Positions 1 to 7,301 of a stretch of DNA of 23,723 bases are shown here, in pieces. Source of the stretch: Kiritimatiellia bacterium (GTDB taxonomy: Bacteria; Verrucomicrobiota; Kiritimatiellia; RFP12; UBA1067). Below the pieces are notes generated by a model. The model saw only the letters and a list, made by a program, of their open reading frames with translations. It had not been told where the DNA came from and did not search any database. Location: contig JAFRNO010000191.1 in the NCBI GenBank assembly GCA_017430155.1, forward strand, positions 1-23,723, read 5' to 3'. Numbering within the stretch: position 1 is the stretch's first letter; each line of letters starts with the position of its first letter. The position numbers and the translations under genes are program-made.

Positions 1-2535
1 GCCTGCACCCTTTTCTCAGGCAAGAACACGAACGGCGTGCAGAATGTCGGGGGTGGGCATCTCTTCCAGTTCAACCCTCCGCTTGTGCAGATGGTTTCCC
101 CGGAGGACGTCTCGAACGGATGGCGCGTGGCGGAGGAAACAGAGGCCGAGTCGTTCGCGCAGCCATCCGCCCATGCGATCACGAACGAACACTGGCGCCG
201 ACGCGGCGCGTTCGATGACGCTCTCCGCATCTCCGCCAACGGATGGTCGTATCCATACGCAACGGGCGTGACCGTCCTCGCGCGCGGCGAGTTGCGCACC
301 AGCATCCGCACGCACGACTTCCCGCGCGCATTTGCACAGAACCTCTCGCTTCTGCCGCTCGTCAACTGGCCGCTGCTTCCTGAAGGACGGCGTGAAAGCC
401 TCTTCTGGTACGCGACAACGCCCTCCAACACGCTGCTGACGACCTGGTGGAATGCCGCGCTCGGACGCGACGCGACGAACCCCGTCAGTTTCCAAGCGGA
501 GCTCTTCCCCGACGGCGACTTCACCTATCGCTACGAGGACCGCACGGTGCGCCATGCGCGCGTGTGGCCGTTCGACTGGGACAACGACGGTCTTGAGAAC
601 TCGGTCGATCCCAATCCGCTCACGCCGGGACCCGACGCCCACGGCACCAACGCGGAATGGTACAATACGGTATGTTCCAACATCGTGGTCGCGACACCTG
701 GGGGAAGCGGCGTCCCGCCGCTTCATCTTGAATGGCGCGAGGGCGTCAACTCCAATGCCTACTACTTCGTGGACGTGGTGACGGAGCGCGGCCCTGCGCC
801 GATCTACTTCACGGGTGACCGCGACTCGCGCCTCGGCAACCCCGTGGTGGTGGCAAACGCCTTCGAGACCAACCGCGTGCCACTCCTAATCGGCATCGAC
901 TACGCCATCACCTCCCCCGTGCCGTTCACAGTGTCGTACCCCATGGAATACATGTACCCCGAGTTGGAGACGAACGAACTCTGCCGTGCGCACATCCGCT
1001 GGCCGCTGGGGTTTAGCGTGGCATTGGATGGGTACGGCGGGTACTACGTAACCGCCATTCCGTACGATCCGGGCGGGACATTTCAATGGGGAAACGGCGG
1101 TGCTGGTGGCATGCGATCAGGTGACGTCCGGTCTGGGGATTCAGGATCGTCGTCATGTGGATATTCCTTTTACGGGGATTGGCTCGGCTTTATGTGCTCA
1201 GGGTCTGACTGCGGATGCCATGGTTGTTCTGTGGATGGTACCTACGTCATGGAGTGTTCCACGTTCAATCTCCCAACGCTGTTCTGCGGATGCTCGTACG
1301 ATGACCTCGATGATCCCCCTGATGATCCGCCCGACGAACCGTTTCCCGTAACGCCATCCGTTTCAATCACTTTTAGCGCACCGGCGGTCATATTCGAAGA
1401 CCGCTACGAGGCGTCGCCCAATAACTGGGTGGAAAAGCGATCCACCACTAATACACTTACGGTGTCGGCATCTGGCGGGGCCAGCGGCGCAACTCTGATT
1501 CTGACGGCGCAAAACTTTGAGTGCCTTCAGCGTGTTGGCGGCGGCTCTGTGTCCTTGCCAGCGGAGGTCGTCCTTGGCCCGTACATGTCGTATAAGACCA
1601 CATTCCGTTGTGAAGGGGCGGGGAACGGAGGAACGCCATTGGCGAGCGGCATCATCTCTGGTCTAGACGGGACAGACTCTTCGTCTGCGCAGATGTCCGT
1701 AGTGAGGGTGGAGATACAAAGTTGTCTTGTAGCGCCTGAAAATGAGAAACTTAATCGCCATGATTTCGGAATTGGGGAATTAATGTATTTTTTCCAATCT
1801 CCGGCTTCACCTGTAATCTCAATTTCGGCGACAGACGCAGAAATCCGTGGCGTAGTAGCACGGACCATCACTTGGGGTATCTTGGATCTTGATCATTCGC
1901 TATCTCTTTCCTTGAACGGCGTCGAGTACATTCCGCTTCTGTCGATCAAGAGGCCTCTTGGAATTGAGGGATATGATGCGCAGACATTAACCAATGGTCT
2001 TCCTGCCGGTGCTGCCGGGGGGATTAAGCTTGTGCAGAGATATAAAGTTCTACCGCTTACCGTTGATTTCTCCGCACTTGAGATAGAGGAAGTCCCATGC
2101 TACGACCCTATTCCGCCGACGGGGTACTTTATTTATACATCGCCAGAAGACTTTCCTCGGACGCATTCGGGTGAAGCGGGTGCTGGGAATTCGTGGTTGC
2201 CAGTTGGTTCTGGAAACCGCGCCGCAGTGCGTGATTACGCTGGGACTGGTGAAGCACTTCCTCGTAGGATGCCGGATGGTACGGAGACAACCAATACGAC
2301 TTATGGCTGGCTGGGCGGGAACTTGACTTGGAAAGTCCCATTTGGCTGGAGAAGGAAATCTGATAGCTCGGTGACAGAACCTGTCGGAAGATTTGCTGAG
2401 GACACGAGACAAATCATGTCGTTGACTGAGTCGGGTGATTTTTGCGTACGGAAACTCGGGCATGAAGCCATACGTCGGATTGATGGCACGATTATATTGG
2501 ACGGGAATTCTGATGACGGTATCCTTGATAACTAA
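1..2535 (+). CDS. Large Cys-rich, probably secreted protein, 5'-truncated by the window edge
   Basis: The frame is open from base 1 to the TAA at 2533-2535, so the real start lies upstream; the GTG at 37 is only the first start-like codon inside the window. The visible 844 residues have no enzyme domain that I recognise. Around 574-640 the protein reads DWDNDGLENSVDPNP, a thrombospondin-3-like calcium-binding loop common in surface proteins. Around 1156-1300 there is a dense Cys cluster (CSGSDCGCHGC, then CGC) followed by an acidic proline run (DDPPDDPPDEP, about 1300-1340). Beta-rich, Ser/Thr/Gly-rich sequence follows. This suggests an extracellular protein with a disulfide- or metal-stabilised knot and a hinge. 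Codon use changes along the gene: GC-rich to about 1650, clearly more AT-rich from about 1700 on. The resemblance to large secreted proteins of Kiritimatiellae is from memory. Function is unknown. Confidence 0.8.
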   Translation, partial: ACTLFSGKNTNGVQNVGGGHLFQFNPPLVQMVSPEDVSNGWRVAEETEAESFAQPSAHAITNEHWRRRGAFDDALRISANGWSYPYATGVTVLARGELRTSIRTHDFPRAFAQNLSLLPLVNWPLLPEGRRESLFWYATTPSNTLLTTWWNAALGRDATNPVSFQAELFPDGDFTYRYEDRTVRHARVWPFDWDNDGLENSVDPNPLTPGPDAHGTNAEWYNTVCSNIVVATPGGSGVPPLHLEWREGVNSNAYYFVDVVTERGPAPIYFTGDRDSRLGNPVVVANAFETNRVPLLIGIDYAITSPVPFTVSYPMEYMYPELETNELCRAHIRWPLGFSVALDGYGGYYVTAIPYDPGGTFQWGNGGAGGMRSGDVRSGDSGSSSCGYSFYGDWLGFMCSGSDCGCHGCSVDGTYVMECSTFNLPTLFCGCSYDDLDDPPDDPPDEPFPVTPSVSITFSAPAVIFEDRYEASPNNWVEKRSTTNTLTVSASGGASGATLILTAQNFECLQRVGGGSVSLPAEVVLGPYMSYKTTFRCEGAGNGGTPLASGIISGLDGTDSSSAQMSVVRVEIQSCLVAPENEKLNRHDFGIGELMYFFQSPASPVISISATDAEIRGVVARTITWGILDLDHSLSLSLNGVEYIPLLSIKRPLGIEGYDAQTLTNGLPAGAAGGIKLVQRYKVLPLTVDFSALEIEEVPCYDPIPPTGYFIYTSPEDFPRTHSGEAGAGNSWLPVGSGNRAAVRDYAGTGEALPRRMPDGTETTNTTYGWLGGNLTWKVPFGWRRKSDSSVTEPVGRFAEDTRQIMSLTESGDFCVRKLGHEAIRRIDGTIILDGNSDDGILDN

Positions 2536-2557
2536 AATCGTAATGAGGAAGAAAAGG

Positions 2558-3361
2558 ATGAAGATCAATCTTACGATAAAGCTTGTGAGCGTTTTTGTAT
2601 GTGCGTTAGCATACTGTGGAAAGTCTGAATATGGCAAGACAAGTAATGGCGACGAAGAATCGGAAATAAGAGAATCTATCGCGCGCGCCCCCGAGATGAT
2701 GCTTTCCCAGAATGCGAATGTCGGGGCGTATATTGACGGGACATGTAAGGCGATAGCAAAAATCCCCGATGCCGCGACCCGTTACAGCTATTACCGTGCG
2801 TTCATGGATAAGGCTTGTGCGACTCGGCTGGAGAATATTGATGGAACGGCTCCTTTAAGAAAAACTGAATTAGAATCGGCAGTATACAGTTACAACAGGC
2901 AATACGAGATTGAATGTCGACAAGAGCGCTCTTTGGATCGCTTGGCAAAAGTTGCCGAGGACATTTGGCAATATCTTTTCTTTGTAGAGGCAACACCCGC
3001 CCCTGGCGAGGAGCTGTTTTACCCGTGGTTCAAACTGATAGAGAAACTTAAGGCAGAGGAAAAAAGGAGGGGATTGAAACCAATGAGTTTATGCAAACAT
3101 ACAATAAATCTGATGGAGCGTCATTTTCTTTTCACCTACCTGCCGTATGGGCGAGGAGCGACAGATACGCAAAACCGTGCGATGGTCGAGGCTCGGTTCA
3201 AGCACGTGGTTGGTCGTCCGATCCGGTCGGCGGAACAGTATGAGGCGGATGCGCGGCGAAGGGTGGAGGAGAATATCAAAGAACGCCAGAAGCAACAAGA
3301 AGCTAATCGAAAAGCCCTTGAATTTCAAAAGAGTCAAGACAAGGACACTAATATACCGTGA
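2558..3361 (+). CDS. Small exported protein of unknown function
   Basis: Encodes 267 residues if started at ATG 2558, chosen because AGGA at 2546-2549 sits 8 bases upstream. An in-frame ATG at 2543 is possible, and the frame extends further up inside the previous gene. The N-terminus (MKINLTIKLVSVFVCALAYC) is a short basic start plus a hydrophobic stretch, a plausible Sec signal. The Cys is preceded by L-A-Y, a poor lipobox, so lipidation is doubtful. The mature part is mixed charged and helical, with no known motif that I can name. It ends in a highly charged, probably coiled-coil tail (RRRVEENIKERQKQQEANRK). It begins 22 bases after the upstream gene and shares its lower GC, so the two are probably co-transcribed and functionally tied. 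I do not recognise the family. Confidence 0.75.
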   Translation: MKINLTIKLVSVFVCALAYCGKSEYGKTSNGDEESEIRESIARAPEMMLSQNANVGAYIDGTCKAIAKIPDAATRYSYYRAFMDKACATRLENIDGTAPLRKTELESAVYSYNRQYEIECRQERSLDRLAKVAEDIWQYLFFVEATPAPGEELFYPWFKLIEKLKAEEKRRGLKPMSLCKHTINLMERHFLFTYLPYGRGATDTQNRAMVEARFKHVVGRPIRSAEQYEADARRRVEENIKERQKQQEANRKALEFQKSQDKDTNIP

Positions 3362-3413
3362 TCGCAGGGAGGTCGCCGGGCCATTTTGTGGGTTATTGTT
3401 TTTGATTTTGTGT

Positions 3414-3442
3414 TTGCGCGGACGGCGGGGATATGACATAAT
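3414..3442 (+). promoter_or_regulatory. Promoter upstream of the aldolase gene
   Basis: TTGCGC at 3414-3419 and CATAAT at 3437-3442 are separated by 17 bases, with TG at 3434-3435 forming an extended -10. The transcription start would be near 3449, leaving a leader of about 105 bases before the aldolase ATG. A T-rich stretch (about 3393-3416) lies just upstream and could be an UP-like element or the tail of a terminator for the preceding gene. Confidence 0.55.
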
Positions 3443-3474
3443 GTTTGCGCTGGACTCGGCAGCCGTGTTTCTGC

Positions 3475-3516
3475 TCCCTGCGGTGAATCCAGGCCGTTCG
3501 GCCTGGCCGGCAGGGA
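3475..3516 (+). promoter_or_regulatory. Nested hairpin in the aldolase leader
   Basis: Outer arms TCCCTGC (3475-3481) and GCAGGGA (3510-3516) enclose a perfect inner 7-bp stem, CCAGGCC (3489-3495) and GGCCTGG (3500-3506), closed by a GTTC loop. No T-run follows, so it does not look like a simple terminator. It lies between the promoter and the aldolase start, as a cis-acting RNA element or stability hairpin would. The remaining 40 bases before the ATG carry no clear Shine-Dalgarno sequence. Confidence 0.5.
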
Positions 3517-3555
3517 CCATGGCAGGCGAGATACAAGAATGCTTAGAAAATTGAC

Positions 3556-4383
3556 ATGTCTTTGGTGAACATGAAGGAAATGCTGGGCGCGGCCCGCAAG
3601 GCGCACAAGGCCGTCGGCGCGTTCAACATCACGAACTACGAGACGGCCGCGGCCGTGCTCAAGGCGGCGGAGGCCGAGAACGAGCCGGTGATCATCCAGC
3701 TCTACATGCGCCTCTTCGACACGGGGAAGGCCTACGACCTCTGCGGCATGCTCCAGCGCCTCGCCTTCCGCGGCAAGGTGCCCGTGGCGCTCCACCTCGA
3801 CCACGGCTCCACCGTGAAGCAGGCGACGGACGCCCTCGCCTGGGGATACACGTCCGTCATGTACGACGGCTCGCGCTCCCCCTACGACGAGAACGTGAAG
3901 TGGACGAAGCACGTGGCCGACTACGCCCATGCGCTCGGCGCCACGTGCGAGGGCGAGATCGGACACGTCGCGCAGGGCGACGAGACCGCCCTTACGGACG
4001 TGGACGAGGCCGTGAACTTCGCGAAGGCGACCGGCGTGGACGCGCTCGCCGTTTCGATCGGCACGGCGCACGGCTACTACAAGGCGGAGCCCAAGCTCGA
4101 CATTCCGCGCTGCGCCGCGATCGCGGACGCGCTGCCCGAGACGCCGCTCGTCCTCCACGGCGGCAGCGGCACGCCGCTCGCCGACGTGCGCCGCGCAATC
4201 GAGAGCGGCATCGCGAAGGTGAACATCGCCACGGAGTTCCTCGACGGCTACATCAAATCCACCCTCAAGGTGTTCGGCGACCTCAACGGCGCGTTCGTGC
4301 CGCCCGACAAGTTGGCCGACCCGATCATCGACGCCTGCGCCGCGCACGTGCAGCGGCTCATCAAGTTCTTCGCGGGACGATAG
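3556..4383 (+). CDS. fba: Class II fructose/tagatose-bisphosphate aldolase
   Basis: A 275-residue TIM-barrel zinc aldolase that reversibly splits a ketose 1,6-bisphosphate into DHAP and glyceraldehyde 3-phosphate in the cytosol. Visible family motifs: HLDHG (80-84, catalytic Asp82 and zinc His83), YDGSRSPYDEN (103-112), the E-x-E segment 132-134, GTAHGYYKAEPKLD with zinc His172, LHGGSG with His201, and the phosphate loop NIATE (223-227). Length is normal for the short class II type (FbaA/GatY/KbaY). The NIAT loop is closer to the NVAT of tagatose-type enzymes than to the NVNT of Bacillus FbaA; this is weak evidence, so the substrate remains open. The start gives MSLVNMKEML, matching the family's usual N-terminus, although no ribosome binding site is obvious. 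It leads a run of carbohydrate genes and is followed after 6 bases by the glycosidase. Confidence 0.93.
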   Translation: MSLVNMKEMLGAARKAHKAVGAFNITNYETAAAVLKAAEAENEPVIIQLYMRLFDTGKAYDLCGMLQRLAFRGKVPVALHLDHGSTVKQATDALAWGYTSVMYDGSRSPYDENVKWTKHVADYAHALGATCEGEIGHVAQGDETALTDVDEAVNFAKATGVDALAVSIGTAHGYYKAEPKLDIPRCAAIADALPETPLVLHGGSGTPLADVRRAIESGIAKVNIATEFLDGYIKSTLKVFGDLNGAFVPPDKLADPIIDACAAHVQRLIKFFAGR

Positions 4384-4389
4384 AACAGA

Positions 4390-5715
4390 ATGAAGAAACT
4401 GGTGTTGTTGGCGGCGGCCGTAATCGGCGCGGGCGCGTTCGGCGCGCCGGAGACGGTGGTCACGGGCGATTTCACGAAGGTGGTGCGTCCGTTGCGGGCG
4501 ATGCACGGCGTCGGGCAGCCGCCGTTCATCTTCACGCAGTACAGGATGTTCAAGTACCTGCGGCGCGCGGGGATCCCGTATTCGCGTCTCCACGACGTAG
4601 GCGGCTGGCTTGGCGGCGGGCTGTGGGTGGACATCCCCAACCTCTTCCGCAACTTCGACGCGGACGAGACCAAGGAGGAGAACTACGACTTCGCCTTCAC
4701 GGACGACCTTGTCAGGCAACTGCTTGCCCATGGCGTGGAGCCGTTCTTCCGCCTGGGCGTGACGATCGAGAACCGGCACGACCTCCACTCGTACCGCATC
4801 CATCCGCCGAAGGACTACGCCAAGTGGGCGCGGATCTGCGAACACGTGATCCGGCACTACACGGAAGGGTGGGCGAACGGGATGAAGGCGAAGATCGACT
4901 ACTGGGAGATTTGGAACGAGGCCGACGGCGGTTCCGACGATCCCGCTCGGAAAAGCGGCACCTGGTCCGGCACGCCCGAACAGTACTTCGAGTTCCACGC
5001 GGTGGCGGCTAGGCATCTGAAGGCGAAATTCCCGAAGCTCCGCATCGGCGGGCCGGCGCTCGCCGGGAACCTGAAGTGGGCCGACCGGTTCCTCGGCCAC
5101 ATGGCCGCGCACCAGGTGCCGCTCGACTTCTTCTCCTGGCACTGCTACGGCACGCCGGGCGCCTGCGTGAAGCGCGCGCAGGCCGTCAGGAAACTGCTGG
5201 AAAAGCACGGCTACGGCGCGGCGGAAGACATCATGAACGAGTGGAATCCGGGCGGCGACCGGGCGAATCCGGCGACGGCGGCGAAGGTGATGGCCGTGAT
5301 GCTGGAGATGCAGAAGAAGACCACGACCTCTGTGCTTTGCTACTACGACGCCCGCTTTTCGCCCGACAGGTACGCTGGGCTCTTCAACCCGGACACCTGG
5401 CGCCCGAGCCTTGCCTACTATCCGTTCGTGGCGTTCAACGAGGCGTACAAGCTGGGCGGGGAGGTGGCGACGGGGACGAACACCCCGGATCAGATCGCGG
5501 TGCTGGGCGCGTCCGGAAAGGGGCGCAGGATCCTGTTGCTGGCGAACGTGGGCGGGGAGGTGTCGGTCCGCCTCGATCTCACGGGCGTGGACCTTGCGAA
5601 CGTCCAGGTGTTGCGCATCGACGGCGAGAACACGCTCACCCTCACGGGTGAGGGCGTTGCCGACGGGAAGATTTCGCTGCCCGCCGGCGGCAGCGCGATG
5701 ATCGTCTTCCTCTGA
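4390..5715 (+). CDS. Secreted GH39-like glycoside hydrolase (clan GH-A)
   Basis: A 441-residue protein with a signal peptide (MKKLVLLAAAVIGAGAFGA, cleavage likely after residue 19). The body looks like a GH-A clan TIM barrel. The acid/base glutamate is probably Glu177 in YWEIWNEADG, and the nucleophile Glu284 in IMNEWNPGG; SWHCYG near 249-254 fits the conserved His before the nucleophile strand. The C-terminal roughly 90 residues (from about 350) form a small beta domain (LLLANVGGEVSVRLDL), as in GH39/GH51-type enzymes. The family is best matched by GH39 (beta-xylosidase / alpha-iduronidase), but GH30/GH51-like relatives cannot be excluded by eye, so the substrate is unknown. It starts 6 bases after the aldolase stop, suggesting translational coupling, and probably acts in the periplasm or outside the cell to supply sugar. 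Confidence 0.8.
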   Translation: MKKLVLLAAAVIGAGAFGAPETVVTGDFTKVVRPLRAMHGVGQPPFIFTQYRMFKYLRRAGIPYSRLHDVGGWLGGGLWVDIPNLFRNFDADETKEENYDFAFTDDLVRQLLAHGVEPFFRLGVTIENRHDLHSYRIHPPKDYAKWARICEHVIRHYTEGWANGMKAKIDYWEIWNEADGGSDDPARKSGTWSGTPEQYFEFHAVAARHLKAKFPKLRIGGPALAGNLKWADRFLGHMAAHQVPLDFFSWHCYGTPGACVKRAQAVRKLLEKHGYGAAEDIMNEWNPGGDRANPATAAKVMAVMLEMQKKTTTSVLCYYDARFSPDRYAGLFNPDTWRPSLAYYPFVAFNEAYKLGGEVATGTNTPDQIAVLGASGKGRRILLLANVGGEVSVRLDLTGVDLANVQVLRIDGENTLTLTGEGVADGKISLPAGGSAMIVFL

Positions 5716-5727
5716 GGCGCGGCGATG

Positions 5728-5736
5728 TGGTATACT
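5728..5736 (+). promoter_or_regulatory. Extended -10 promoter before the phosphoesterase gene
   Basis: TGG followed by TATACT (5731-5736) is a near-consensus extended -10 element in the gap between the glycosidase stop and the next gene. No good -35 hexamer lies 16-18 bases upstream, which is usual for extended -10 promoters. The predicted start near 5743 leaves a leader of about 33 bases. Confidence 0.5.
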
Positions 5737-5775
5737 GTTTGTCGATCGAAAAGCTGTGAAAGGAAAAAGAGCGAT

Positions 5776-7281
5776 ATGCTGACCAGACGTTTCGTCCTCG
5801 GCGGGCTCGCGAGCGCGTTCGCGCTCGGCCCGCGCCGCATCTTCGCCGCGCCCCCGGGCGCCTTCACCGGCGGCAAGCCCGCGCTCACGTTCGGGGCTCT
5901 CTCGGACGTGCACTTGTGCCTCGCCCCCGGCGGGGCGAAGCTGCGCGAAACGTACGACACGTCCACCCTTGAGGCGACGTTCGGCTGGTTCCGCGACCAG
6001 GGCGTGGACGCGGTGCTCATCGCGGGCGACATGGCGCACAGCGGCCTCGCCGGCGAGCTGAAGGCGCTTGCCGAAACCTGGTTCAAGGTGTTCCCGAACG
6101 ACAAGGCGCTGGACGGGCGGCACGTCGAGCGCGTTTTCGTGTTCGGCAACCACGACTGGTCCAGTCCCGGCCGCGCGAAAGAGGTGTTCCCCGACGAGAA
6201 GGCGCGGAACGACAACCTGCTCGTCGTCAATCCACGCAAGTGGTGGGACGAGCTGTTCCACGAGGAGTGGACGCCGATGTTCGAGAAGGACGTGAAGGGC
6301 TATCCGTTCATCGGCGCGCATTGGTGCAATGGCGGCTGCAACGGCAAGAAAGAGAAATTCTCAAAGGGCATGAAGGCGTTCTACGCCGCGCGGAAGACGC
6401 CGTTCGATCCCGCGAAGCCGTTCTTCCACGTCCAGCACCCGCACCCGCGCGGCACGGTCCACGGCGAAAAGGTCTGGGGACAGGACGACGGCGTCTCGTC
6501 GGGCATCCTTTCTGCCTACTCCAACGCGATCGCCTTCTCGGGCCATTCGCACACGTCGCTCACCGACGAGCGCGCCATCTGGCAGGGTGCCTTTACCGCC
6601 GTCGGCTGCGCGTCGCTGCGCAACGTCTCGCAGGGCACGCCCGGCGCGATCTGGCTGCCGGGTGGCCTGGAGAACGCCCGTACGCCCAAGGGGAAGGACT
6701 ACTCGGCGCAGAACGGGGTCAAGGCAATGGCCGTCACTGAGCTCATGAACTGCCGCCAGGGACAGCTCGTGCGCGTCTACGCCGACCGCGTGGTCTTCTC
6801 GCGGCGCGAGTTCGTGACGGGCGCGCAGATCGGCGACGACCTCGTGATGCCGCTGCCGGCGGCGGAGAAGAAACCCTTCGCGTTCGCGCCGCGCGCGGCG
6901 AAGGCGCTGGCGCCAGAGTTTCCGGCGGACGCGAAACTGGCGGTCCGTCGCACGACGGGTCCGCTGCGCGCCACGAAGAAGAAGACCAACAAGAAGAAAA
7001 TGGCCGAGATCTGGGAACTGACGATTCCGGCGGCGACCGCGGTGCGTTCGGCGCGCGCGGGCGTCTACGAAGTCACGGCAATTGGCGCCGACGGGAAAAC
7101 GAAGGTGTTCGCGATGGCGGTGGAGGGTTGCCGCTTCCCGCTCACCGACCCGCGCGCGACGGCGCCGTCCCAATTCCGCCTCGCCTGCTCGCGCCTGCCG
7201 GCCGGCGGTGGCACGTTCGAGGTGCGCGCCATTTCCTGCTGGGGCAAGAAGTCCGCCCCTCTGCGCATTGCATACACTTGA
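5776..7281 (+). CDS. Tat-exported calcineurin-like metallophosphoesterase
   Basis: 501 residues from ATG 5776, with AGGA at about 5760 upstream. A frame extension to GTG 5725 would run through the promoter and is rejected. The N-terminus MLTRRFVLGGLASAFALG has a twin-arginine pair (R4-R5) before a hydrophobic stretch and an A-x-A-like site (FAAPP, 23-27), so export by the Tat system is likely. Metallophosphoesterase motifs occur in order: SDVH (Asp44, His46), AGDM (Asp85), GNHD (Asn125, His126), a later HPHPRG and GHSHTS (His pair near 257-259). These ligate a dinuclear metal centre that hydrolyses phosphomono- or diesters. A C-terminal region after about residue 360, with a Lys-rich KKKTNKKK stretch near 400, looks like an extra beta domain. 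The substrate is unknown; its sugar-gene neighbours hint at a phosphorylated or phosphodiester-linked glycan. Confidence 0.85.
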   Translation: MLTRRFVLGGLASAFALGPRRIFAAPPGAFTGGKPALTFGALSDVHLCLAPGGAKLRETYDTSTLEATFGWFRDQGVDAVLIAGDMAHSGLAGELKALAETWFKVFPNDKALDGRHVERVFVFGNHDWSSPGRAKEVFPDEKARNDNLLVVNPRKWWDELFHEEWTPMFEKDVKGYPFIGAHWCNGGCNGKKEKFSKGMKAFYAARKTPFDPAKPFFHVQHPHPRGTVHGEKVWGQDDGVSSGILSAYSNAIAFSGHSHTSLTDERAIWQGAFTAVGCASLRNVSQGTPGAIWLPGGLENARTPKGKDYSAQNGVKAMAVTELMNCRQGQLVRVYADRVVFSRREFVTGAQIGDDLVMPLPAAEKKPFAFAPRAAKALAPEFPADAKLAVRRTTGPLRATKKKTNKKKMAEIWELTIPAATAVRSARAGVYEVTAIGADGKTKVFAMAVEGCRFPLTDPRATAPSQFRLACSRLPAGGGTFEVRAISCWGKKSAPLRIAYT

Positions 7282-7301
7282 CGAATAAGGAGTGGAAGAA
7301 C

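Noticed and set aside
2435..2557. Longer start for the small exported protein
   Set aside because: It would overlap the upstream gene by about 100 bases and bury the signal peptide; ATG 2558 has a ribosome binding site.
5725..5775. Upstream GTG start for the phosphoesterase
   Set aside because: It begins on the extended -10 itself and would destroy the twin-arginine signal position.
3334..6321. 995-residue minus-strand open frame
   Set aside because: Antisense to the aldolase, the glycosidase and part of the phosphoesterase, with Arg/Val/His-rich composition and no domains; a shadow of strong GC3 codon bias.
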